A stretch of DNA of 64,000 bases from an uncultured Prevotellaceae bacterium (GCA_947176535.1 CAMWQU010000001.1:62001-126000), one strand, 5' to 3'; shown: positions 45,719 to 54,855, counted from the first letter of the stretch. Translations and numbers: made by a program. The notes: generated by a model from the letters alone, not told the origin.

Positions 45719-46744
45719 TCAGAGTTGCACTTCCTTCATCAGTTCTTCCACAATACGAGGCACCGCATAACTGCCGCGTTCCGTTTCCTTTATCCACAGA
45801 CCGGCAAACGGAGGCTGAGTGATGCATTCCAACAAATAAAAGTCCGCATGAAGTCGCTGATGGGAAAGTTGATGCAGGACACCGGAGCGGAGCAACACGA
45901 GCCGACCACTGTCCCCGGTGCGTTCCGCAACCTCGGCCGAAGTCAGTGCCTGCGGGGTTTCATACATCGGCGTCTGATAGAGTCCTTGCCAGATGTCCCC
46001 TGCCCCGCGCCGCTGCAGAAGCGTCTGCCCCTGATACCTCACATATACGTAAGTGAAATAGCGGTCACGCTGTTTGGTTCTATGCTGCTTTACGGGCAAC
46101 TGCTCCACAGTGCCCGCTTTCAACGCCAGACAGCTCTCGGCCAACGGACACAAACGGCATTGGGGTGACTTCGGCGTACACTGCAACGCTCCGAAGTCCA
46201 TAATGGCCTGATTGTAATCGGCCGGACACGACTCTGCAAGCATCTCCTGCGCCAAGGCCGTAAACAGTTTGCGCCCCTCGGTGGTGTCAATCGGTGTGTC
46301 GATACCGAAGTAGCGGGACAATACGCGATAGACATTCCCGTCCACCACCGCGCGGGGGAGTCCGAACGCCAATGAGGCAATGGCGGCCGCCGTATAGTCT
46401 CCGACACCTTTCAGCGAACGGATGCTCTCGTAGTCGCCGGGAAAACCACCCATTTCCACAATCTGACGAGCCGCAGCATGCAGATTCCGAGCCCGGGAAT
46501 AATAGCCCAGCCCCTGCCATTCATTCAGCACTTCATCTTCCGAGGCGGCTGCCAACGTCCCGACATCGGGAAAACGTTTTACGAAGCGCAGAAAATAGTC
46601 GTAGCCCTGAGCCACACGGGTCTGTTGCAGGATAATCTCGCTTATCCATATCCGATAAGGGTCATCCGTTCCGCGCCAAGGCAAGTTGCGCCCATGTTCG
46701 GCATACCAGTCGAGCAGGTTTCCGGTGAAATCGTTGTGAGCCAT
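45719..46744 (-). CDS. mutY: A/G-specific adenine DNA glycosylase
   Basis: Removes adenine mispaired with 8-oxoguanine. 341 residues: catalytic E in SEIILQQTRVAQGYDY, helix-hairpin-helix LKGVGDYTAAAIAS, catalytic D in VVDGNVYRVLSRYFG, the 4Fe-4S cluster cysteines C-x6-C-x2-C-x5-C in CTPKSPQCRLCPLAESC, and a C-terminal NUDIX-like domain (about 225-341) that reads 8-oxoG. It lies 22 bases downstream of the GH78 gene on the same strand. Confidence 0.95.
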   Translation of the reverse strand: MAHNDFTGNLLDWYAEHGRNLPWRGTDDPYRIWISEIILQQTRVAQGYDYFLRFVKRFPDVGTLAAASEDEVLNEWQGLGYYSRARNLHAAARQIVEMGGFPGDYESIRSLKGVGDYTAAAIASLAFGLPRAVVDGNVYRVLSRYFGIDTPIDTTEGRKLFTALAQEMLAESCPADYNQAIMDFGALQCTPKSPQCRLCPLAESCLALKAGTVEQLPVKQHRTKQRDRYFTYVYVRYQGQTLLQRRGAGDIWQGLYQTPMYETPQALTSAEVAERTGDSGRLVLLRSGVLHQLSHQRLHADFYLLECITQPPFAGLWIKETERGSYAVPRIVEELMKEVQL

Positions 46745-46766
46745 GATGTTCAGATTATATCAATCT

Positions 46767-49529
46767 TCACGGACGCATCCGCTTGTGCTTCTTTCCTGCG
46801 GTGCCTTTCTTCCGAACTTCCCACAGATAATCGCCACCGCCACACACAACAGTGCTCCGGACATCGGCATAGCTCACACTCTGGACACCCACCGCACGGT
46901 CAGTCAGAGGCTTACCTTTTTCCGTCAGGTACTCATCCTCGCCGCACGGCACAACAATAGTGGCAACAGAGCCCATCGGCACACTGAACCGGAACGTTAA
47001 ACCCGTATCGGTTCTGTTCCAGGCGGAACGTATTTTGCCGTAAGGTGTCTCCGTGGAAATATCGCATTTCTGTAAGTCTGCGGGAATAAAAGGCTCCATA
47101 CGGAAACTGTTGAACGCCATACCTGTATTCCGGATGCCTCCAAGCTGCGTGAAGAACCACTCCTCGATGTGATCCATCATGCAATGGTTCTGAGAGAATG
47201 CCCCCACATCCCAGTATTCAGGCGTGGTGGTATATCCCTCTTTCACCCAATATCCATAACTGGGACAATCGGTCTGATTGGCCATTTGCCATACGATGTC
47301 ATTATAACCGTACTGCGCAAGGCTCATAAATACGGACTTGAGTGCAATCTCGCCCGTCTTAATCTTATAGCCGTCCTGCTTCACACGTTCAGCTAGAACA
47401 CGACACACTTTTTCCTCGTCGCCCTCAGGCACCAGACCGTAATACAGCGGCATGGCTTGCTCACTCTGTCGGCCGCCGCCACCGGCAATGCTGGTGTAAA
47501 CTCCCGTCACAGCGTCATAGAACTTGAGATTGAAAGCCTTCTTGATGTCAGAGGCCAATGCCGAATACGTGGCGGCATCATCCTCATATCCCATTTCTGC
47601 CGCCATCTCCGCCATGACCGCTGCAAGGTAATAATAGGTACACGTTTCCGTAAACTCGGTAGGCACCATAGGAGACACACCTGCCGTCTCCTGTCCCCAG
47701 TCGGAAAGCACACTGAAGGAATTATTGATAAGGCAGCCCGTTGTGTTCTCTGTATAGTGCGCCATCAGCCGTTTCATCTGCGGGTAGTAACGGTGCATCT
47801 GACCGGAATCACCATAGTAGCGCCAATAACGATAAGGTATGAGTATGGCAGTTCCTCCCCAGTTGGGATCATCGCCATAGACATTCATATAGAACGGTGC
47901 AACGGAGGGCACCCAACCGTTAGGCTGCTGCGCATCGAAGCAGTCCATGACAATCTTCTTATAAAAGTTCTGCATATCGAAATTCATGTTCAGCGAAACG
48001 AACATCTCGTTGGGCACGTCGAGCCATCCCAGTTTCTCACGGTGCGGACAATCGGTGAGACTATTGTAGAGCTGCGAAGCGATGGCATCCCGACATATCA
48101 CATGTATATCGTTGATGAGCGGATTGGAAGTCTCCACTGTGCCCACATTGTCCATTGCGGAACGTATTCGCAAAGCGGTAAATGCAGAAGCCTCGGGTTC
48201 TTCCTCCAGACCGATGATTTGCAGATAGCGGAAACCGTGATACATAAATTCCGGCCCCCATTCCTCGCCCTCCTCATCACCTCGGAAAGTGTATTCGTCG
48301 TAGGTATCGGCAGGGCCGGTGTAGAAGTTTTCCATATATATGCTGCCGTCGGGATTCAGACTCTCACCGCACCGCAGACTGATTTTCTGTCCGGCCTTGC
48401 CTTTCAGGCGGAAACGATACTGCCCGGCGAAATTACGCCCGAAGTCTATCATGCGCAAAGTATATCCGCCGCTTTGTATGGTCTTGACGCCGACTGCCGG
48501 CCATTCCTCCACCACACGGAGAGGCTCATACATGCGACTGCGCAATACGCCGTGTCCGCTCACGCCGCTATGCGGACTGGTGAAACGCGGCGTCACAATG
48601 CTCACGGGGGCCCATCCCGAGAGGTTGAATCCGGCAAGCGTAATGCCCGGAATAACCAAACGGGCGTCGTAGTCCTCGCCTCCCCACCAGTTTGAACCTA
48701 ACGTAGGCCCGCTCTTGCTGCGCCACTGCTCGTCCGTGACGATTCGTTCACTCGTGCCGTCGGCGTATTCGATAAGCAGTTCGGCCAGTAGTGCCGACTG
48801 TCCGTGGTTTCTGACCTCTCCTTTAGAAAAACGCCCGGCAAGATACTCGATGTTATATATACCGCCGGCGACCTCCGCAAACAGTGTATTTATTCCTGCT
48901 TGAAGCAGACGCGTCACGTCATAAGTGGAATAAAGTATCGTCTTTTCGTACTCGCTTTCGCCGGGTTCAAGTACGGCATCCGTCACCTTCTGCCCGTTCA
49001 GCCGCATCGTAAACACACCTAAAGCCGAAGCATAGATGCGTGCCCGTTTCACCTTTCCGCGCACTTCAAAGTTTCGGCCCAGATAAGGCACTCGCGTATC
49101 ATCCGCAGCCGAAGATGGATTTTCTGCTTTCCCAATCCACTTTCCCGTCCATTCCTTATCATCCAAGAAGCCCGTCTCAAATACGGATGAAGACTCTGCT
49201 ACGCCGTCGGTCGTCCGCACACGGACAGTCCACGTATAAGCGGCACAGCTCACCAGTTGCGCACCTGCATAAGCAATACCGGACTGCTCTGAGCCGCTTA
49301 CCATACCGCTATTCCACACCTCTTTGCCCGAGGCATCGCACACGACTATCCGATAAGCCTTCTGCCTGCATCCCCGCTGCTTGCTCTCTATCTGCCAACT
49401 GAAATGGGGCGTCGGCGTATCTATGCCTAACGGCTCACGAAGATTCTCCACTTTCAGTTCCTTTACCGTTGCGGCATAACCGAAAAGATTCACCAACAGC
49501 ATACACAAGATTAGTATTTCGCGCTTCAT
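46767..49529 (-). CDS. Alpha-L-rhamnosidase, GH78 family
   Basis: Predicted to remove terminal alpha-L-rhamnose, e.g. from rhamnogalacturonan or flavonoid glycosides. 920 residues: signal peptide (MKREILILCMLLVNLFGYAA), N-terminal beta domains (VKELKVENLREPLGIDTPTP; RARIYASALGVFTMRLNG), and an (alpha/alpha)6 catalytic barrel from about 480 with DCPHREKLGWLDV, the conserved acidic segment around the general acid, then a C-terminal beta sandwich. It has its own promoter (TTTG-N21-TATCTTTG) and no polysaccharide-uptake genes nearby. Confidence 0.92.
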   Translation of the reverse strand: MKREILILCMLLVNLFGYAATVKELKVENLREPLGIDTPTPHFSWQIESKQRGCRQKAYRIVVCDASGKEVWNSGMVSGSEQSGIAYAGAQLVSCAAYTWTVRVRTTDGVAESSSVFETGFLDDKEWTGKWIGKAENPSSAADDTRVPYLGRNFEVRGKVKRARIYASALGVFTMRLNGQKVTDAVLEPGESEYEKTILYSTYDVTRLLQAGINTLFAEVAGGIYNIEYLAGRFSKGEVRNHGQSALLAELLIEYADGTSERIVTDEQWRSKSGPTLGSNWWGGEDYDARLVIPGITLAGFNLSGWAPVSIVTPRFTSPHSGVSGHGVLRSRMYEPLRVVEEWPAVGVKTIQSGGYTLRMIDFGRNFAGQYRFRLKGKAGQKISLRCGESLNPDGSIYMENFYTGPADTYDEYTFRGDEEGEEWGPEFMYHGFRYLQIIGLEEEPEASAFTALRIRSAMDNVGTVETSNPLINDIHVICRDAIASQLYNSLTDCPHREKLGWLDVPNEMFVSLNMNFDMQNFYKKIVMDCFDAQQPNGWVPSVAPFYMNVYGDDPNWGGTAILIPYRYWRYYGDSGQMHRYYPQMKRLMAHYTENTTGCLINNSFSVLSDWGQETAGVSPMVPTEFTETCTYYYLAAVMAEMAAEMGYEDDAATYSALASDIKKAFNLKFYDAVTGVYTSIAGGGGRQSEQAMPLYYGLVPEGDEEKVCRVLAERVKQDGYKIKTGEIALKSVFMSLAQYGYNDIVWQMANQTDCPSYGYWVKEGYTTTPEYWDVGAFSQNHCMMDHIEEWFFTQLGGIRNTGMAFNSFRMEPFIPADLQKCDISTETPYGKIRSAWNRTDTGLTFRFSVPMGSVATIVVPCGEDEYLTEKGKPLTDRAVGVQSVSYADVRSTVVCGGGDYLWEVRKKGTAGKKHKRMRP

Positions 49530-49562
49530 ATCATGAATGAGGTTTTATATGTTTTTACGCCG

Positions 49563-49631
49563 CAAAGATACTAATATTTATCGAAAATACGCAAATAATT
49601 TGGTATTTTACTCGCTTATTCGTACCTTTGC
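49563..49631. promoter_or_regulatory. Divergent promoters for GH78 and the small basic protein
   Basis: Leftward: TTTG (49592-49595), 21-base gap, TATCTTTG (49563-49570). Rightward: TTTG (49599-49602), 20-base gap, TACCTTTG then C (49623-49631). Their -33 elements are only three bases apart, so the two genes may compete for polymerase. Confidence 0.75.
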
Positions 49632-49705
49632 GCCTTGAATGCGCCCCAAACCATTCAAACCGTAAAGAATAAACAAAGTTATTAACCCAATAAACAGACA
49701 AAACT

Positions 49706-49795
49706 ATGCCAAGCGGAAAAAAGAAGAAGAGACACAAGATGTCTACTCACAAGCGTAAAAAAAGACTGCGCAAGAACAGACACAAGAGCAAATAA
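49706..49795 (+). CDS. AURKAIP1/COX24-like small basic protein
   Basis: 29 residues: MPSGKKKKRHKMSTHKRKKR, then LRKNRHKSK. Nearly all basic, matching the conserved Bacteroidota family annotated with an AURKAIP1/COX24 domain, related to the small mitochondrial ribosomal protein mS38/Cox24. A ribosome-associated role is therefore likely; it may sit on the 30S subunit. It has one of the best promoters in the window and lies directly upstream of the RNase E/G gene. Confidence 0.88.
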   Translation: MPSGKKKKRHKMSTHKRKKRLRKNRHKSK

Positions 49796-49855
49796 ACATT
49801 GTGTGTGAGTGAAAAAACGCTCCGCGCTTGAGTCGATAACACGGAGCAAAAACGG

Positions 49856-49921
49856 AGAGTGGAGCGTGAAGAATAACGAGGAACTCATTTTATTATTCTT
49901 CACTTTCCACTCTTCTTTTTT
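49856..49921 (+). terminator. Long hairpin with T run before rng
   Basis: AGAGTGGA and GTGAAGAATAA pair with TTATTCTTCAC and TCCACTCT (19 bp with one 2x2 internal loop), then TCTTTTTTC. It could end the small-protein transcript or act as an attenuator or processing site for rng. Confidence 0.65.
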
Positions 49922-49947
49922 CACATCTTTTCAAGAGACAAGAGACT

Positions 49948-51516
49948 ATGAATAGTGAAGTGTTCATTAGTGCCACCCCTCAAAAAATCTCCATTGCCCT
50001 GACAGAAGACAAACGGTTGATGGAGTTTCAGGAGGAGGGCCAAAGCGCATCTTACAGCGTAGGTAACATCTACCTTGCCAAAGTGCGTAAACTGATGCCC
50101 GGGCTCAATGCTTGCTTTGTGCACGCAGGGCACGAGCGCGATTCTTTTCTCCACTATCTTGATCTCGGAACTCAATTTCTATCTCTCGACAAGTACCTAA
50201 AGCATGTACGCAGCAAAGGGTACACCAGCATCAGCAAATTTCATATAGAAGCGGAATTGGGCAAAGAGGGAAGCATACAAAACACACTGCAACAGGGACA
50301 AGAAATGCTGGTACAGGTCATCAAGGAGCCCATCTCTACAAAAGGCCCGCGCATGACCTGCGACATATCTTTCCCCGGACGCTATTTAGTGCTTATCCCT
50401 TTTCAGGACAAAGTATCCGTCTCTTCCAAAATCAAGTCTGCCGCAGAACGGGCACGACTGAAACAGGTTATCCAAAGCATCAAACCCAAGAATTTCGGAG
50501 TCATCGTGCGCACTGTCGCCGAAGGCAGGCGCGTTGCGGAACTGGACACCGAGATGCACGTTTTGGTGAACCGCTGGGAAGAGACCGTCAATCGGGCTAT
50601 TGCAGTCAAGAATCTGCCGGCCCCCGTCTATGAGGAGACCGGCAGAGCTGTCGGTATGCTTCGCGATCTGTTCAACCCTTCTTATGAAAACATCTACGTA
50701 AACGATGAGCGCATCTTCCAGGAAGTAAAGGATTATGTAACACTCATCGCTCCCGAACGGGCAGACATTGTAAAACTGTACAAAGGCAAGCTGCCCATCT
50801 TCGATAACTTCGACATCACACGACAGATAAAATCCTCCTTTGGTAAAGTAGTTTCTTTCAAACGGGGAGCTTATCTCATCATCGAACACACCGAAGCCCT
50901 GCACGTCGTAGACGTAAACAGTGGTAACCGCACGCGCAATGCCGACGGACAGGAAGCCAATGCTCTGGACGTGAACTTGGGCGCTGCCGACGAACTGGCC
51001 CGCCAGTTACGCCTGCGTGACATGGGCGGCATCATTGTTGTTGATTTTATCGACATGAATCTGGCCGAAGACCGGCAAAAACTCTACGAGCGCATGTGCG
51101 AAAACATGAAGCAAGACCGCGCCCGCCACAACATTCTGCCCTTGAGCAAATTCGGTCTGATGCAGATTACCCGTCAGCGTGTACGCCCCGCTACGGAACT
51201 GAATGTCGAGGAAACCTGCCCCACCTGCCACGGTAAGGGTACTATAAAGAGTAGTTTTATGTTCACCGACGTATTGGAGAGCAAAATCGACATGCTCGTA
51301 AATAAGCTGAATATAAAATTCTTCACGTTACACGTTCACCCCTATGTCATGGCCTACATCAATCAGGGCCTGTGGAGCATCAAACGGCAGTGGCAGATGA
51401 AATACGGACTGGGAGTACGCATCATCCCCAGCCAAAAGTTGGCTTTCCTCGAATATGAGTTCTACGACAAGGCAGGACAAGAGATAGACATGAAAGAAGA
51501 AATCGAAATCAAGTAA
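49948..51516 (+). CDS. rng: Ribonuclease E/G family endoribonuclease
   Basis: Cleaves single-stranded RNA in rRNA maturation and mRNA decay. 522 residues: N-terminal S1-like domain (VGNIYLAKVRKLMPGLNACF), 5'-sensor region (GPRMTCDISFPGRYLVLIPF), DNase-I-like catalytic domain with magnesium aspartates in HVVDVNSGN and IIVVDFIDM, and the zinc-link CPTCHGKG. It lacks the long C-terminal degradosome scaffold of E. coli RNase E, so it is closer to RNase G in size. It follows the small ribosomal-type protein. Confidence 0.95.
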   Translation: MNSEVFISATPQKISIALTEDKRLMEFQEEGQSASYSVGNIYLAKVRKLMPGLNACFVHAGHERDSFLHYLDLGTQFLSLDKYLKHVRSKGYTSISKFHIEAELGKEGSIQNTLQQGQEMLVQVIKEPISTKGPRMTCDISFPGRYLVLIPFQDKVSVSSKIKSAAERARLKQVIQSIKPKNFGVIVRTVAEGRRVAELDTEMHVLVNRWEETVNRAIAVKNLPAPVYEETGRAVGMLRDLFNPSYENIYVNDERIFQEVKDYVTLIAPERADIVKLYKGKLPIFDNFDITRQIKSSFGKVVSFKRGAYLIIEHTEALHVVDVNSGNRTRNADGQEANALDVNLGAADELARQLRLRDMGGIIVVDFIDMNLAEDRQKLYERMCENMKQDRARHNILPLSKFGLMQITRQRVRPATELNVEETCPTCHGKGTIKSSFMFTDVLESKIDMLVNKLNIKFFTLHVHPYVMAYINQGLWSIKRQWQMKYGLGVRIIPSQKLAFLEYEFYDKAGQEIDMKEEIEIK

Positions 51517-51526
51517 AGTGAAACCT

Positions 51527-51569
51527 AAGGTCTCTCCGCTCTTCCGTGTGGAGGGGCCTTTATTTTTTT
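51527..51569 (+). terminator. Terminator of rng
   Basis: 13-bp stem (AAGGTCTCTCCGC/GTGGAGGGGCCTT, several G-U pairs in RNA), 7-base loop, then TATTTTTTT. The next gene starts 12 bases further on. Confidence 0.75.
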
Positions 51570-51581
51570 CAAGAGCCGGGG

Positions 51582-52382
51582 ATGTGGAAATTGTTATTCA
51601 TACTAAACTTTCTAACGCTGTTTATGCTTTCCGCACAAGCAGCGAGGAATAAAAAGATTATCTCCACTCCCCTCCAAGCCTCCTATCAGGAACCGGATCA
51701 CTTTCCGCAAGCCCGCCCTTCGGAGAAACCTTTAGAGAAGCAACAAGACCTCATCATCCGCCGGCGGCATTCTTTCGGCAAACGAGGCATCGACGTTTCT
51801 CACTATCAGGGACAAATCAACTGGCAGGCTGTCGCCGAGAATCCGGATGTCAATTACGTCTACATCAAGGCAACCGAAAATACCGGACTGAAAGACAAAA
51901 TGTTCTCCATCAACTTACGTGAGGCCCGTCGTGCAGGAATTCCTGTCGGTTGCTATCACTTTTTCAGTCCCACGGCTGCTCCGGCAGCTCAACTGAATAA
52001 TCTCACGTCTGCTGTCCCCAACCTCAAGGAGCATGACCTGATTCCCATGATCGACGTAGAAGTGAAAGGCAAAAAGACTTCTCCCGAGGAACTGCGCCGC
52101 CGCTTGAGAGTGTTCCTCAAAAGTGTAGAAAGCTACTATGGCGTAAAGCCCCTTATCTACACGGGACAGAACTTCTACAACAACTACCTTAGCGGGCACT
52201 TTGAAGACTATCTCTTCATGATTGCCAAATACAGCGAAGGTATTCCCGAGCTATACGGAAATCCCAGGTTCGCTCTTTGGCAGTTCAGTGCCAGCGGAAG
52301 TGTCAAAGGCATCAAAGGCGCCGTAGATTGCAGTTGTTTTATGGACAACTACAGTTTACACGATATTCTCATCAAGAAATAA
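51582..52382 (+). CDS. GH25-family lysozyme (N-acetylmuramidase)
   Basis: Predicted to cut the beta-1,4 bond after N-acetylmuramic acid in peptidoglycan. 266 residues from ATG 51582 (MWKLLFILNFLTLFMLSAQA, a signal peptide); a GTG at 51546 would read through the terminator hairpin. The GH25 barrel spans about 75-260: RGIDVSHYQGQINW, YVYIKATENTGLKD, GCYHFFSPTAAP and LIPMIDVEVKG, the last holding the DxE acid pair. Located outside the inner membrane, probably for wall remodelling. Confidence 0.92.
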   Translation: MWKLLFILNFLTLFMLSAQAARNKKIISTPLQASYQEPDHFPQARPSEKPLEKQQDLIIRRRHSFGKRGIDVSHYQGQINWQAVAENPDVNYVYIKATENTGLKDKMFSINLREARRAGIPVGCYHFFSPTAAPAAQLNNLTSAVPNLKEHDLIPMIDVEVKGKKTSPEELRRRLRVFLKSVESYYGVKPLIYTGQNFYNNYLSGHFEDYLFMIAKYSEGIPELYGNPRFALWQFSASGSVKGIKGAVDCSCFMDNYSLHDILIKK

Positions 52383-52385
52383 ACA

Positions 52386-52414
52386 AACCAACAGACACGC
52401 AGCCTGTTGGTTTC
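52386..52414 (-). terminator. Possible terminator between the GH25 gene and the gene at 52481
   Basis: 10-bp perfect stem AAACCAACAG/CTGTTGGTTT. The T-rich side (TTTGTTTA) lies on the minus-strand exit, so it best suits leftward transcripts. Confidence 0.5.
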
Positions 52415-52480
52415 AGCAATCACTCTTACTTGTTAGACTAAACCGGGCAAGAAAGAGTTTCTATTTCTTATTCCCTATCT

Positions 52481-53029
52481 TCAATTCCTCATCCCCAGAA
52501 ATTCGGCCTTAAAATTCCGACCTTTCACTGAAGGGAACTGACTGCGCTGATCCACATCGGCCCGATTGCGCAGATGATCCACAATACGATTATAGCAGTC
52601 CTGTACACTGTCGGCTTTCAATTTGGCCTCAAACTCCGTGTCCACATAACGGAACTTACTTGTTTCCTCCACTGGCAGCACACGCTTAAATTTAATATAA
52701 GCCTGATACCAACCGGGATTCTCCGCAACAATAGCAGAAGCCTGTATCTCCCTCTCGTTCTGCGCCCTCTCTTCCGAATTGCCGGCCTCCGCCGCATAGG
52801 ATTTGAATTCTTCCATGGTCTGAGCAGTTGTCTTTATCACGATGAAATAGACTTTCGGCCCAACCTTAAAGCGCTTCGGATAAGGGTTCTTTCCCTCGGC
52901 ATAGTGGCGAAGTTCCGTACATAGAGCCTCACTCATAGCAATTTCAGCAATACGGGAAAGAAAGTCTATCGCTTGTTCCACACTTTCTACAAGCACTTCG
53001 TCGTTAAAGAAACGGAGATACAAATTCAT
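52481..53029 (-). CDS. Conserved hypothetical protein
   Basis: Not recognised. 182 residues, no signal peptide or membrane helix. The first part is helical (VEQAIDFLSRIAEIAMSEAL), followed by strand-rich KRFKVGPKVYFIVIKTTAQT and a charged helix (SEERAQNEREIQASA). The C-terminus (RNFKAEFLGMRN) is well ordered by pattern. Codon use resembles neighbouring housekeeping genes. It stands alone, convergent with the lysozyme gene. Confidence 0.75.
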   Translation of the reverse strand: MNLYLRFFNDEVLVESVEQAIDFLSRIAEIAMSEALCTELRHYAEGKNPYPKRFKVGPKVYFIVIKTTAQTMEEFKSYAAEAGNSEERAQNEREIQASAIVAENPGWYQAYIKFKRVLPVEETSKFRYVDTEFEAKLKADSVQDCYNRIVDHLRNRADVDQRSQFPSVKGRNFKAEFLGMRN

Positions 53030-53210
53030 AAAGGATAATTAAACGGTTAAAAGATAATCGTGTTTAACGTTATTTACGGCTACAAAGATAATAAATAATG
53101 TTCAATGTTCAATGCCCGGAACGAATTTATTCGCCCGATTCCGTCAAGAATTATCAATAATTTCGTAACTTTGTACCTATGTTATAATACACGTTCACAT
53201 CCTTTGTAAC

Positions 53211-54173
53211 ATGATACAGCACATCATCACATTCCTTAAAAACTGGACACTCCTCATATCCATGCTGACGGGCGCTTTGGGATACATCGTTTACACCTCT
53301 ATACCCTCGCTTAACGGCACCCACCAACAGGCTCTCGCCATCGTCTCCGTCCTTCAGCCCCTCCTGCTTTTTGTCATGCTCTTCCTCACCTTCTGCAAGG
53401 TGAAACCGCACGACCTCCACTTGTCCCCTTGGCAGGGATGGCTCTTGCTCCTGCAATGCAGCACCTTTGCGGCAGGTGCGCTGCTACTGCATTTCTGTCC
53501 GAACACCCATTGGGGTATTGTTGTCGAAGGGGGCATGATCTGTATGATATGCCCCACGGCTTCCGCAGCAGCCGTCGTCACCCGCAAACTGGGCGGCAAT
53601 GCAGGTACACTGATGGCCTACACCATCATCATCAATCTCTCCGCAGCCATGCTCGTACCGGCTCTGGTACCCCTCGTTCATCCCCATCCCGACCAATCTT
53701 TCTTTCAGTCCTTTCTGCTCATCATCTGTCAGGTTTTCCCCTTGCTGCTCGGCCCGTTTTTTCTCTCCATCGTCGTGCGCCGATACTTTCCCAAACTCAC
53801 CGAATGGCTGGCCTCCCACCGCGACCTGCCGTTCTATTTGTGGGCCGTCGGCCTCTCGCTGGCCATTGCCATGACCGTCCGCAACATCGCACACACCACC
53901 CTTCCCCCGGTTTACCAGTTCGGCATAGCTCTCATCTCCCTACTAGCCTGCGCACTCCAGTTTTATGTCGGCCGCCGCATGGGCCTAAAGTACGACGACC
54001 CCATCAGTGCCGCACAAGCCTGCGGACAGAAAAACACCATTTTTGCCATCTGGATGGGCTACACGTTCATGACACCTATCACAAGCATTGCCGGCGGTTT
54101 CTACAGCGTATGGCACAACCTCTGGAACACGTACCAACTGCACCAGATAAAAAGAAGCAAAGGAATGCAATAA
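53211..54173 (+). CDS. BASS-family (bile acid:Na+ symporter-like) transporter
   Basis: A 320-residue inner-membrane protein with about nine or ten hydrophobic helices (LLISMLTGALGYIVYTSI; LQPLLLFVMLFLTFCKV). BASS-type core signatures: MICPTASAAAVVTRKLGGN with the helix-breaking motif, and ACGQKNTIFAIWMGYTF in the second repeat. Relatives carry bile acids, pantothenate, pyruvate or other organic acids with Na+; the substrate is not resolved. Own transcription unit, ending just before repeat copy 5. Confidence 0.85.
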   Translation: MIQHIITFLKNWTLLISMLTGALGYIVYTSIPSLNGTHQQALAIVSVLQPLLLFVMLFLTFCKVKPHDLHLSPWQGWLLLLQCSTFAAGALLLHFCPNTHWGIVVEGGMICMICPTASAAAVVTRKLGGNAGTLMAYTIIINLSAAMLVPALVPLVHPHPDQSFFQSFLLIICQVFPLLLGPFFLSIVVRRYFPKLTEWLASHRDLPFYLWAVGLSLAIAMTVRNIAHTTLPPVYQFGIALISLLACALQFYVGRRMGLKYDDPISAAQACGQKNTIFAIWMGYTFMTPITSIAGGFYSVWHNLWNTYQLHQIKRSKGMQ

Positions 54174-54204
54174 CCTCTATCTTTGGATTTGTCGAACTCA
54201 CGTT

Positions 54205-54360
54205 ATAATATATTTTAAGGAAACACGCACGTGCGCGTCCGCACGCACACGTGTAGGGCACGACCCGTCCTCGTCCATAGGAGGACGGAGGCCCGACAAT
54301 ACTATGGACGGACGTCTGTCCATAGGAGGATGGAGGCCCGACGATAGGGGGACTCGTTTC
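54205..54360 (-). repeat. Interspersed composite repeat, copy 5
   Basis: Reverse-strand version of the 44.7-kb copy with the same unit order and tail (TTTCCTTAAAATATATTATA); the alternating tract is broken once by GG. It lies between the BASS-transporter gene and the uvrA remnant. Confidence 0.88.
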
Positions 54361-54363
54361 CGG

Positions 54364-54409
54364 CTACCGGACGAATTTCGGCTTTAGGTATTTCCCGGTG
54401 CAACTTTCG
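54364..54409 (-). pseudogene. uvrA 3'-terminal remnant (15 codons incl. stop)
   Basis: On the minus strand it reads ESCTGKYLKPKFVR then TAG, aligned with ESYTGKYLKPKLAR-stop of uvrA. Homology stops abruptly at 54410 and no other uvrA sequence lies beyond it. It is joined to repeat copy 5 with the same spacing as in the intact gene, so gene end and repeat were copied or moved together. Possibly the end of a lost second uvrA. Confidence 0.85.
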
Positions 54410-54417
54410 AACAGCAA

Positions 54418-54580
54418 GAGGACTAATTGGCCTATTGGACTAATTGCAAAAAGTCATGAGACAGGCCTTATATAAACGAAACAATCCTCCGAAAAAGGAG
54501 GACATTCAAGAGAGGAGAAATTACACTGCTGTGTAAAATAAAAAGGGGTACTGCCTGATGCAGTTTAAGAACTTTCCGTG
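54418..54580. other. Short spacer with GGACTAATTG direct repeat
   Basis: GGACTAATTG occurs twice near 54420 and 54440 (17-18 base spacing). The rest has a small hairpin (next entry) and no gene. Confidence 0.5.
54474..54502 (-). terminator. Terminator of the tRNA operon
   Basis: Minus strand TCCTCC/GGAGGA stem with TTTTTC loop, followed by TTGTTTCGTTT, about 80 bases after the last tRNA. Confidence 0.7.
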
Positions 54581-54664
54581 TGAAGAGAAGGAGACTCGAA
54601 CTCCCACGTCACAATTGACACTACCCCCTCAAAGTAGCGCGTCTACCAATTCCGCCATCTCTCC
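54581..54664 (-). tRNA. tRNA-Leu (GAG)
   Basis: 84-nt class II tRNA: acceptor arms GGAGAGA/TCTCTTC, D-arm GGCGGAATTGGTAGACGC typical of tRNA-Leu, anticodon loop TTGAGGG giving GAG, long variable arm, T-arm with GTTCGAGTC. CCA is not encoded. Confidence 0.95.
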
Positions 54665-54675
54665 AACGTTGTATG

Positions 54676-54756
54676 TGCCCAGAACAGGACTCGAACCTGC
54701 ACGTCTCTCAACACTCGCACCTGAAACGAGCGCGTCTACCATTCCGCCACCTGGGC
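54676..54756 (-). tRNA. tRNA-Leu (CAG)
   Basis: 81-nt class II tRNA: acceptor GCCCAGG/TCTGGGC, D-arm TGGCGGAATGGTAGACGC, anticodon loop TTCAGGT giving CAG, variable arm, T-arm GGTTCGAGTCC. CCA is not encoded. Confidence 0.95.
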
Positions 54757-54782
54757 AAATACTGTTCACTAAATAAAAAGAG

Positions 54783-54855
<73 letters not shown>

